From positions 2,232,001 through 2,296,000 of the forward strand of contig VNWV01000001.1 of NCBI GenBank assembly GCA_009801085.1: DNA of 64,000 bases. The letters run 5' to 3'. The notes beneath the pieces are model-generated. The model was not told where the DNA came from and ran no database searches. It saw nothing but the letters and a program-made list of their open reading frames with translations. Made by a program: the position numbers and the translations under genes. Origin of the DNA: Lasiodiplodia sp. COLG20 (Eukaryota > Ascomycota > Dothideomycetes > Botryosphaeriales > Botryosphaeriaceae). Positions 10,682 through 20,277 of the stretch are shown piece by piece (the first letter of the stretch is position 1; the number at the start of each line of letters is the position of its first letter).

Positions 10682-12587
10682 ATGGAGTCCAAACCTGTGG
10701 GGTCCTATCCGCCATCTGGGCTCGACGTTCTCGTCGTAGGCACCGGCCTTGCAGGCCTGGCTGCCTCGATCGAGCTGATCCGGAAAGGCCACAATGTGCA
10801 GGTGCTGGAGCGCAACGCTTCCATCAACACGGCTGGTAAGCAAAAACAGAATTGAACCCTGATAGCCTAAATCAAGCTCTCACATCAGCACATGACTCGT
10901 CCAAAACCATCGCATTATGTTGGATCACGTGTTTCCGCGTCACTCACGTCTCTCCTCCATTAACTATCGCGTTTACTTGCTTAGGGTCTATGAAGAAGTG
11001 CTAACAGTTGCTCGTAGGTGACATGTACTTCATGGGTCTGTCGGCCACCAAATTCTTCAAGCACTGGCCGGAGCTGGCGGCCGAGTACGACGCCATCTCT
11101 TTGCACGACGCATGGATAGAGACGTTCAAGCATTCAGGCGAGCAGATGATCGCGCCGCTCAAAGTGGCCGAGCGGCTCAAAGCGCAGGGGCTCGACCCGA
11201 AGACTCCGCCAGGCACGTTCCAGATGCGGCCGCTGGTGTACAAGATGTTTGTGCACCAGGTCGAGCAGCTCGGCGTGAAGGTCCAGTTCGGCAAGCGCGT
11301 CGTCGAGTACTGGGAAGACGAGGCTACGGGCCGGGCCGGCGTGGTGACGGACCAGGGCGAGCGATTCGAGGCGCACGTGGTAGTTGCAGCGGACGGCGTG
11401 GGCAGCAAGAGCCAGAAGATTGTGGGCGGCCAGGTCAAGGCCATCTCATCTGGTCGCGCCATGTGGCGTGCTGCATTTCCGATCGAGTGTCTGGACAAGA
11501 ACAAAGAGGTCAAGGAGTTCTTCAAGATGATAGATGGCGAGACGGGCAAGGAGCCTATCGTGAGGACGTGGCTGGGGTGAGTTACACTGAGATCATCTTG
11601 CCTTTCACGTGCTGCTGTCGTCCCTGCGGAGCGGTCTCCGTAGATGTGGTGTGGCGACGGTCCGGTAGCTTGGGCACACTCTCTTGAGACATGCATGCTG
11701 ACTGATGGTGCGACCCGCAGGCCTGGAACATACGCCCTTACCCTGACCCGCCCGGACACCATCATCTGGATCATGAACCATGACGTGCGTCTACACTTGC
11801 ATACCCTTCCCGCAGCTCGGCAAAAGAAACGGGAACGAAAAAGCAAGCAATTACTAATGCTAACATTTATCAACAGGTTACCGGTAGCGAATCCGAGTCC
11901 TGGAACAACACGGTCGAGCCCGACGAGGTTCTAGAGGGAATGGACAAGGTGCCAGGGGCGGCCAAGTGGGCGCCCATCTTTCGCGAGCTGGTGGCGCTCA
12001 CGCCGCCCAAGACCATTATCAACTTCGAGCTGCTCTGGCGCAACCCGCAGCCGTCGTGGCTGTCTCCGCTGGCGCGCGTCGTGCAGATCGGCGACGCGGC
12101 GCACAGCTTCCTGCCGGCCTCTGGCAATGGCGCGACCCAGGCCATCGAGGACGCCGTCTCGCTGGCGTCGTGCCTGCGGCTGGGCGTCGACGCCGCAGGC
12201 AACAAGAAGCATGAGGGCGTCCCCGATGCCGTGCGCGCGCATGTGCGCATGCGCTTCGTGCGCAACGCCTGCGCGCAGAAGCTGGGCTTCAGCAACGCCG
12301 AGCTACTGCAGGACACGGACTGGTCCAAGGTCAAGCTGGATCCGCGCCGCGCAGCGCCCAAGCTCCCGCGCTGGGTCTGGAGCCACGATCCGGAGCTGTA
12401 CGCGCACAGCCACTTCGACAAGGTCGTCGAGGCCGTCCGGCAGGGCGTGCCCCTGAGCGAGTACATCGACGGCGTGCCGCCGAACTACCCGCCGGGCTAC
12501 CACTACGAGCCGTGGAACATCGAGGACATTATGGAGGACATGCGCGTGGGTCGGCCGGTGGACCTGGGGGCTGGGGACTGGGATTGA
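10682..12587 (+). CDS. FAD-dependent aromatic monooxygenase
   Basis: Four exons: 10682-10835, 11018-11576, 11721-11784 and 11877-12587. The introns are 182, 144 and 92 bp, each GT-AG and frame-preserving; the first ends with a GCTAAC branch site. The product is 495 aa. It carries the three hallmarks of the PHBH/salicylate-hydroxylase class: the dinucleotide motif GTGLAG (residues 20-25), the DG motif AADGVGS (Asp177-Gly178), and the GD motif GDAAHSFLPASGNGATQ (Gly331-Asp332). No signal peptide or C-terminal anchor is seen, so it is probably soluble. Family members use NAD(P)H and O2 to hydroxylate or decarboxylatively hydroxylate aromatic rings. With the P450 and the anthrone-oxygenase-like gene next door, an aromatic polyketide substrate is a reasonable inference. 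Confidence 0.92.
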
Positions 12588-14486
12588 GGAAGTGGCTCGG
12601 GAATGCTCGGTTCGAAAACAAGCAGGTCTGGTTTTGTCTCTGTATTTCCTTGTCTTTTCCTTTTTGGCTTCAGATTGTTGGGCATGGAAAGAGGGTTCCT
12701 TTGAAGCGATAGTCGGAATGTGTCTTCGAGTAGAATCTTTGAATATTCAATTCCATTCCAGTGAATTATGGATTCGTTACATTATCAATTCCTTTCTCTT
12801 AGTAAAACGAGCAATGGATCCAATGGCCGTTCGGTTGTCCGAGTCAGGCATTTTCTCTGGTTGGAAAGTGGAATGTTTGGCATGGTCAAGAAGATGGGAA
12901 TGGCTGCCGCGCTTGAGCTTTATTTCCGGCGTCTCAACAGGATTTTTCAAGCTCGAACGGGAATCATTTTGCAGCCAATTGTGCTCCTTCCTTTTTCTGC
13001 AGAGTCGACTGTGGAGCCGATGAGGTGGCGAGAACACGTCGATGATCTCGCTCGCGTGGGTGCTCCTGCCAGGGCTGCGGTTCCTGCTCGCCTCGACATT
13101 TCGACGCTCCGCCGATCTCTGACAACCTGGCCAACACACTCAAATTGCCGATCGAACGACCGTCTGCTGCAGCCAATCGCTCAATCTGGTGGCAAATGCA
13201 GCACGCCGGCTTCTAGTTTCTAATATTCAAGTAAGCAATCTCGAGATCTCAATCGCGGCGTCTGCTTCGCCGCAATCGCGTCTAATTTCCCCATCCTGAT
13301 AGATTGGCTGATATGTGCCACGATTTTCTCCATGCAAACATTTCCCATGAGCCCGGGACACATTCCGAAATCCATCCGCTCGCCTACATCAAGCCACCCG
13401 CTAGAGCTGCCCAAGAAGGTGGTACTCGTTTTGGTCGACCGACTGCCTGCAAACCCATGGAATGGGGTTTTTCTGATGCAAGTTATGGCACTCCCCAACG
13501 AATCGCCGGACCTCGTTCCGTAGGCGTCAGTTCGTATGCCGGCGGATCAGCAAGGCTCAAACGAGCTGCGCACACATGGGGCTGTCGTTTTTGCGGGACC
13601 GCACAAGCAAGCCAGGCCAATTGCATCTTTCACACCATGCAATTAGCCGCCTGGCAGCGACGCAAACGCGCGGGGAGCGCTCGAAAAACCTACTGACGAG
13701 AACTGCCAAGCCATGAAGACGGACATTGGTCCGTTCTGTCACTTATGCCTTTTACAAGTCCTCCACTTGCCGTTCTCTTTTTTCTCGTCTACCGCTTATC
13801 TCCTCCAATCGACGTCGTTGGCGTTTAACTCACACACGCTGCTGTGCCGCCGTCAGATCCCCGATCAGACTACGCTACTCCCGGAAGTCACCATCCTAGT
13901 ATTACCATGCTCTCGCCATTCCAATCCCGCACAACATCCAGCCAGGATCGCCGTCTCGTGGAGCCACTCGAGAGCACCGGACCATCCATCTGACAAGCCT
14001 CCATCACCAACGCCCCACCTCAATGGCGCCGCCGAACCCGCGTCAATCGCACATATAGTTCCCGTGCTGCATCTCACATGGAGCACCCTGTGCAGTCTCT
14101 TTGCTCCAAAAAGGCCACGTGCTTACGCACGAAAGAATGAACAGATATGAATGGCTAATAAGCAGCAGCCCAGAAAAACGGACCTGATTGATAGCATTGC
14201 TATTGCATTTGATCTCCTAATGTGTTACATCTATCCTTTCATCCTCCAAGCCGTGCCTCTGCACGTCGGCTTCTTTCCAATCTGACTTGCATGCAGCATT
14301 AGAAACTCGAGAGAAACGAGAGGGTACGTGTCTCATGATGAGGCGGGGAATGTCGGGAGGAGAGAGTGCCCACGCACTACTGGAAGAGCCTTATAAGCAC
14401 GGGAGCGGGCTTCTAAACTGACACCAGTGCCTTTAATACCATCTACATTTCGCTCTCATCACCATACCACTCTTGTTTGATTCACC
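12588..14486. other. gene-poor interval
   Basis: 1.9 kb between two plus-strand genes. The reading frames are short, overlap on both strands and lack domains. The right end holds the LDAH-like promoter. Confidence 0.55.
14392..14397 (+). promoter_or_regulatory. TATA box of LDAH-like gene
   Basis: TATAAG, 90 bp upstream of the start codon at 14487, the usual distance for a fungal TATA element. It is followed by a pyrimidine-rich stretch just before the ATG. Confidence 0.5.
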
Positions 14487-15954
14487 ATGTCTTCGTCGCT
14501 GCAGCAGATCATCAGTCTACCTGCTCCCCCCTCAGAAGGAAGCTCCAGCACGCAGCAATACCTCATCTTCTTCGTTCCAGGGAGTCCCGGGCCAGCTGCC
14601 TACTATCGGTCATTCCTCTCCAGCCTCCACGCTGTCCTTCACGATGGCTCGACGACCAAGCGCGCTATCTTCGAGATCCTGGCCGAAAGCCTCTCGGGAC
14701 CAGGAGCCGCTGCGGACGAGTTGCCCTCCGTTTCCTCCATGGCCGGTGGAGTCGAACACATGGAAGCCGTGTTGCTTGATCGTGTTTCTGCACTTGCATC
14801 AGGTCAAAAAGGCAACACGCCGGTCAAGGTCATCATGGTCGGTCACTGTGCTGGCGCGTATGTTGTGCTGGAGCTGCTCAAGCGATGGCAGCAGGATGCG
14901 TCGCACGGGAAAGGACCTGGCTTCACCGTGGCGGGAACGGTGTGCCTATTCCCTTCGGTAGCGATGAAGACGGTTGGTGGAGCTGTGTCTCAGACAGTGG
15001 TGAGCCTTCCATGCCATCTTTTTCTCTCCCTCTTTTTTTTTCTGGTCCTATGACAACATCCTCTTAACTAGTTATGCGCTTTTTCTCTCGAAGGTAGTGC
15101 ATTCTAGTCTATCAGGAGGCTGTTTAGGCCTATTTGTACTTCATTGCACCTCGAAAGCCTCTACCTCCTCAAACTCTGTCACTGATGCATAATGAAACAG
15201 CTTACCTTGTTGTCGAACTCAGCACTATTTGTTCATCATTCGGTCAAGCTCCTCCTATTTCTCGTTCCGTCCGCTGTCATCGACACATTGCTGCGCAGCA
15301 CCACTGGTCTATCTGGCAATGCTGCCAAGGTGACTAAAGAGATGATGGGGAGCCAGTGGGGCGTCTATCAAGCACTGTATGCATACATTTCGCCTGTCTC
15401 AGCCAGCTTTCTATAGTGGGAAATCTCCTTGCCATGAGTCTCTTTCTACCACCCTAATGCATAGCAATACACGTTGCGAAATAATGAACTGACTCTTCTT
15501 TTGTTAAGCACGCTTTGGCGAAGTCAGATGGAAGACCAAAAGAGTGGCCGCTGGGATGACGCCATCTACAGCTCCAACTCTGCTCCGACTTCGCCTACGT
15601 ACATGCTGTTCGGCCAGAACGAGGGCGAGCCCGAAGTAGGCCGAGGTCATGGAAGGCTAGACCCGGTTGCCGGAATCAGCAAATCTCAGCTACCTAACCA
15701 CTTCTTCACGAGTAAGCCATCCTCTCTAATGAAACACTCATCCATAGAACTTCCCATCTGTCGCCATTGCTACCGACATCCTTAAAACCCTTTCACTTTT
15801 TCTTTCTAGTCTAACCCCTCTTTGTTCTTTCTTCACAATTACCGTCAAGTCAGTGAAAACTAATTCTTCGGCAGCTCAAAAGGACAGTGAGACCGTGGCA
15901 GGCCTGGTGAAAGAATACATCAGAGAAATCGTGAAACAGGACAACAGCATCTAG
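14487..15954 (+). CDS. LDAH-like (DUF2305) alpha/beta hydrolase with Cys nucleophile
   Basis: Four exons: 14487-14999, 15201-15376, 15509-15711 and 15875-15954; introns of 201, 132 and 163 bp. The product is 323 aa. It opens with the LDAH signature of a first strand plus oxyanion loop (FFVPGSPGPAAYYRSF), then the elbow GHCAGAYVVLELL, a hydrophobic central patch (KLLLFLVPSAVI) and a C-terminal NHFFTT segment that should hold the catalytic His. Lipid-droplet-associated hydrolases normally have GHSxGA and FGxxDxWV. Here the nucleophile position is Cys121 (codon TGT), and the acid position reads FGQNEGE. The fold and family look sound, but catalysis may differ or be lost. No signal peptide. The first intron boundary is the least certain join. 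Confidence 0.82.
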
Positions 15955-16389
15955 TAATGCTCACCATCCTCTCACATCTCACCCGTGCTGTGTACTGGCA
16001 GAGGCAAACAACTAGCGCACAGCAATACCGCGCAACATTCCGGAATTCTACCCTTAGTTACGACTTCAGTACCATTGTTTGAAGAAATTATGGGAAGCAT
16101 TTTCAAAAAGTATCCATATTGTTGCTGGAATGCAATTCCAGTCACGTAAGGGTCATTCAGCGTACATGTAGCGAGCAATTTTATACATATACCGGTATGC
16201 ATCTTGAGTGTACGGAAATGAGTATGAACCTCACTGATTGAGCTGCTCGAAGTACTAATCTCTGATTTCAATCAGAGTAGCCACACATATATACGGTGCT
16301 TTGTTTACATTATAGACATTAAGTAAGCCATTCTTCATAGATTTCTTTTGCAGACTCACTCTCCTCTCCTCTGAGTCACGAGAAACGAT
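15955..16389. other. convergent 3' interval
   Basis: 435 bp between the stops of the LDAH-like gene and the aspartic protease. No gene is seen. It holds both 3' untranslated regions. Confidence 0.5.
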
Positions 16390-17740
16390 TCAAGCTTGCT
16401 GAGCGAATCCAAGGCGTGGAATTCCGCCGCACTGGTCGAAAACCACATACTGAGACTAAGAGGGATTCAGTACTTTGCTGTATCATGTATCTTGTGATAC
16501 GAGATTCCCTACCTTGAGGAAGATATTTCCAATGATTGAAAAAGGTAATCCTGTATTCTTCTGCAGGCCGCCATAACAGTGCGACTCGTTTGCAGGGGAA
16601 TAGTTCATGTATTCACCGGGAACAGTACGCGGCCGACCACCGATGATGAGCGTGAAGTCGGGCAGGTCGGCGTTACACGGGAAGACGAAGCCACCGTCTT
16701 GAGCTGAATAGAAAGAACCGTTGACTGCGTTGTAGTAAGTTTTTACGACCGCCGCCGGGAGGCTGAGCAGAGTAGAGCCGGTATCGGCAATGGCATTGAT
16801 AGCAGTGGAAACGACGGAGCCCTTGCCAACGGCATAGCCGGTAGATGCGAATTCCCAACGCCCGTCCGAATTGTCAACGTCGACATACGCGATGTGGCCA
16901 GTGTATTTGCTCCTATTTCGAAAGCCGAAGTCGAATGCTTTGAGATTTGACCATCAGTCGAATTCGTGGAAAGCGGGGTTGAAGACGTACTTCCAGCCTC
17001 GCCTCGTTTCAGGGTGACGGCGAATAGCTTCGCGGCCAGGTGATCGGCGATGTTGTCAAAAAATGTCTTTGGGGGTTCCGGCTGGACTCTGCTTTTTGCG
17101 ATGAAGCCCAACCCAAGGATTCCATCCTCAGTAGGGTCCTCTACAAACATGTTGGAAACGGAAGTGGCCGCCCCAACCGCCTGGGAGGTAGCCGTGATGT
17201 CACCAACGACAACTTTATCGGCGTAAACAGAGCCAGAGGCGGCACTATCATCACCGTATGTGATATTCCTAGCGCCATATTAGCACACGAGCCTCAGGGT
17301 GGTGAGAGCGCAATGGCAAACCAGCTGTAACCGTCCATCTTGATACCGGAGACAGTCGGGTCGTAGACGGAATGATCGGCCTTGATGCTTTCCGGCATTA
17401 AAGAGGAATAGACCCAGAGATCGGATGATCCAGTGTCTATCTGAAGTTGCATCGTGGTATTGCCGATGGTGACAGGCGTCAGGTACTCGGTGTCATACTT
17501 GTCCCCTGGCACAGCAGCAGCAGAACCAGTTTTGGCGGCGACCGCCGCAGACACGACCTCGGACGGAGCATCTTTGCCGAACTTGTTAAATGCCTTGAGC
17601 ATTTCAGCAGGTCCATTCCTGGCCACGGATCCCTTCTCCACTTGCTTGCAAGTGAACGTCTTGCCAGGCTTGTCGATCGGAGTGGCCGCAGCAAGGCTAA
17701 GAATGGTGGCGTAGGCTGCAGCTGTCTTGAAGAGTGACAT
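16390..17740 (-). CDS. secreted aspergillopepsin-like aspartic protease
   Basis: Four exons: 17740-17322, 17268-16991, 16937-16513 and 16449-16390, with short introns of 53, 53 and 63 bp. The product is 393 aa. A signal peptide (residues 1-20) is followed by a propeptide to about residue 78. The mature A1 fold has catalytic Asp102 in DTGSSDLW, the flap region after WNITYGDDSAASG, and second catalytic Asp284 in DTGSTLLS. The C-terminal block is the classic FSIIGNIFLK...YVVFDQ and ends PRLGFAQQA, so the gene is complete. The first intron has a weak donor (GTTTGC) but a good GCTAAT branch site, and the join restores the conserved flap strand. The role is extracellular acid proteolysis. It is convergent with the LDAH-like gene. 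Confidence 0.94.
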
Positions 17741-17835
17741 GGTATTAGATTTGACGAGACTGGGAAAATAAAAAGGGGGTTGCACCGTGCAGAAAAGCTC
17801 TGGTCTTAATCAAGGAGTAGAGAATGCCAGGCCAA

Positions 17836-17842
17836 CTTATAC
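17836..17842 (-). promoter_or_regulatory. TATA box of aspartic protease gene
   Basis: The minus strand reads GTATAAG about 96 bp upstream of the start at 17740, consistent with a TATA-driven, inducible secreted protease gene. Confidence 0.45.
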
Positions 17843-19610
17843 TACAATTCAAGTTGATTCTCAAAATTGTCAGACGGTCAGCCCGGTACAGCACTGCCTC
17901 TGCTGTGCAACACGTACCGCGTGCCTTAGAGCCTCACAAGCTCCAGGCTCGGCCAAGGTGCTTGGGCCACGCTACGCGGGGAATTTTTGGGAAACCCCTT
18001 GCTACCGAAAAATCGCACCACAGAACGGATTGCACATTAGAGCTTTCTAGCCTATTTTGCAAAGATCTCCCAAGTACATAGTGCAATTTTTTCTTTGTGT
18101 TGACTTTCTTCATGAGACTTGATTAAGATGACACTTCATCGCGTGCTTTCCCGGAGAAAGTGGGCTGGGCCCATATTGTTCTTCTGGAGGCCTTTATGGA
18201 TTGAATAACTATGGTTTTTGAGACCGAGGTTCGCTATTCTCTACATATTGCAACAGTGGAACAACGGTGAACTAACAAAGGTTCCTACAGCGTGGAGGAA
18301 AGGTCTATTGTGAGCCAGAACAATCAGCCAGAACAATCAGGCAATGGCTCGACCCGCTCGTCTACTTTACCGTATTAAGCTAAGATGTCAAATGCTGGAC
18401 CACTGACTAGATGCCGTCCTTCCAGCGGGCTGATGTGGGGATCTATGTGGAGAGTTCACGCGATGCCCACACAAGCAAAGCATGGAGCGATGCCGCGGAT
18501 GTGGCGCGTTTAAGGAGCTTACACCCGCCTTCGTTCCTGAGCTTTTTTCTCCAGTCATGAATGCCGTTTTGTCTATTGAAGTGCTCACTATCACTCATCT
18601 CCTATTTGAACGCTGTAGGACCCGTGAAGTTGGAGGCAGAGGAGGTGTTCTACCAAGACAGGAAGCCTTCTGTGGCTCTGTGGATTCCAGCCCCTTCTAT
18701 CGTGAGACAGCCATCCCACCAGTGAATTCCATTTTGCGAACGCTAAGGTTTGTATGGTTGCCGCTAGGAACTGGGAAGAAACCCCACAGAGATTTATCGA
18801 TCAGGATAAATACCACGCAGATCGGACACTGCTTGATTCATCGCTAGTTGTGGAGGTGGGCTAACAACCGATATCTTCCCGCAGATCGAGATCGACGCTT
18901 TTGTCCTTGGGGACTGGTCGAGCCCCTGGCAAAATGCTGCGACCTGATCACATCGATGGTTCACACCATTTCTGAAACGTCCAGAAGCCCACAAACTAAC
19001 CCTTTCCGGCATCCAGATAGTTCAACGTCTAAGCCATGTGGGGAGCAACAAATCTTTTGTGCCATGTGCCTAGTTCGTGATGAGAATGATTTTCCACGGA
19101 AGCTCGAAACTGTCATCACGACCCAGAGTGTCGGCAACACAATCTGCGAAACCAACCAATTATTGAGCTGAAGATATGCGAAGAACAACCATCCGCAAAT
19201 GGGCCAATGGCTTCTTTTATATGAAATGGATAAGCATGTGCAACATATTAATCACCATCATCAGTCAGTCAGGATTGAACACTACAGTTGCGACTCTTCA
19301 GAATGGTCATTGGCAGCGGAGAATTCAGCTCCAAGAGCCCTAAGGAACAAGTCTTGAGCTTGGCAAAGGAAGATCAGGCGATTCTTCCGGAAACGGAAGC
19401 ACAATCTTGAAACTCAAATCTGTACCAAAGAATCCGACCGAATTAACTCCATACAGTGCCGTTGTTTGGAATACTAGCACTCAGCCGCCTGTCTCAGACC
19501 GGGCTCTCGGGGTCATTCGGACACGAGGCGGAAGTCCAGGTGGACGGTAGACGGAGCCTTGCGGGAAGTTGAAGTGCCTCGTGGGAAGAAGCAGTGTTCT
19601 TCAGAAAGGC

Positions 19611-19616
19611 ATATAA
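19611..19616 (+). promoter_or_regulatory. TATA box of small secreted protein gene
   Basis: ATATAAG-type element about 245 bp upstream of the ATG at 19858. The distance implies a long 5' untranslated leader, which includes the 21-bp tandem duplication. Confidence 0.4.
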
Positions 19617-19694
19617 GGTGACGATCATGCCCACCAGAAACAGCATCACACAACTGACCTTCATTCAGCACTTGTGCTCATCCGTCCCTTACAG

Positions 19695-19736
19695 ACTTCG
19701 GTCGTCCTTCCTTTGACTTCGGTCGTCCTTCCTTTG
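19695..19736 (+). repeat. perfect 21-bp tandem duplication in 5' leader
   Basis: Two identical adjacent 21-bp units, 19695-19715 and 19716-19736. They lie between the TATA box and the start codon of the small secreted protein, so they are probably transcribed as leader. Confidence 0.9.
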
Positions 19737-19857
19737 GAAATCAAACAAACAACAAACACTCTTGAACAGACTCCACTCTTTTCGAGTCTCACCATCCTCA
19801 ACAAACCAACAAGACATTCCAACCACTCTCTTCATCAACACCAACCAATCAATCAAA

Positions 19858-20277
19858 ATGTTCGCCTCCAAGATCGTCATGGCTCTCATCGCCCTCGCTG
19901 CCGTCAGCTCCGCCGCCCCCGTCGAGAAGCGCGAGCCCCAGGTTCAGATTGTCCCTCCCCCGGCTTTCCTCGGCCCTCTGGGCCTGAAGAGCAACGTCCC
20001 CTCGTCCACCATCGATGCCCAGGCTGCTGTCAGCACCGCCGTTAACTCGGTCGTCTCCGTTCCGACCACCCTCGTGTCAGCCGCCAACACCAAGCTGGCC
20101 AGCCAGGTACCTTCCAGCTCGAGCGCCCAGGCCGCCAACCCCCAGGCCACCAGCGCTGATGCGGCTAGCTCTCAGGCCACCGGCACCGTCAAGGTCACCA
20201 TCAAGACCAAGTCTGCCAAGGTCGCCAAGAAGACCACCTCCGCCGCCGCCGCCGCCGCCGCCACTACGTCCGCCTAG
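19858..20277 (+). CDS. small secreted Ala/Ser-rich protein with Kex2 site
   Basis: A single-exon protein of 139 aa. The start ATG at 19858 has a strong context (aatcaaaATG) and opens a signal peptide, residues 1-19. A short propeptide ends in Lys24-Arg25 (PVEKR), a Kex2 cleavage site. The mature part has a Pro-rich stretch (VPPPAFLGPLGL), then Ala/Ser/Thr/Val-rich low-complexity sequence and a basic C-terminus with lysines (KTKSAKVAKK) before a GCC-encoded alanine run. There is no cysteine, so it is not a typical disulfide-rich effector. Strongly C-ending codons and an A-rich leader suggest high expression. A cell-wall-associated or secreted structural peptide is possible; no family is recognised. 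Confidence 0.8.
   Translation: MFASKIVMALIALAAVSSAAPVEKREPQVQIVPPPAFLGPLGLKSNVPSSTIDAQAAVSTAVNSVVSVPTTLVSAANTKLASQVPSSSSAQAANPQATSADAASSQATGTVKVTIKTKSAKVAKKTTSAAAAAAATTSA

Larger units (their letters stand above)
17741..19857. other. gene-poor interval
   Basis: 2.1 kb between two divergently oriented genes for secreted proteins. The longest frame is 121 codons and has no domain. It contains a perfect 13-bp tandem duplication at 18313-18338 and, near its right end, the TATA box and duplicated leader of the small secreted protein gene. Confidence 0.5.
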
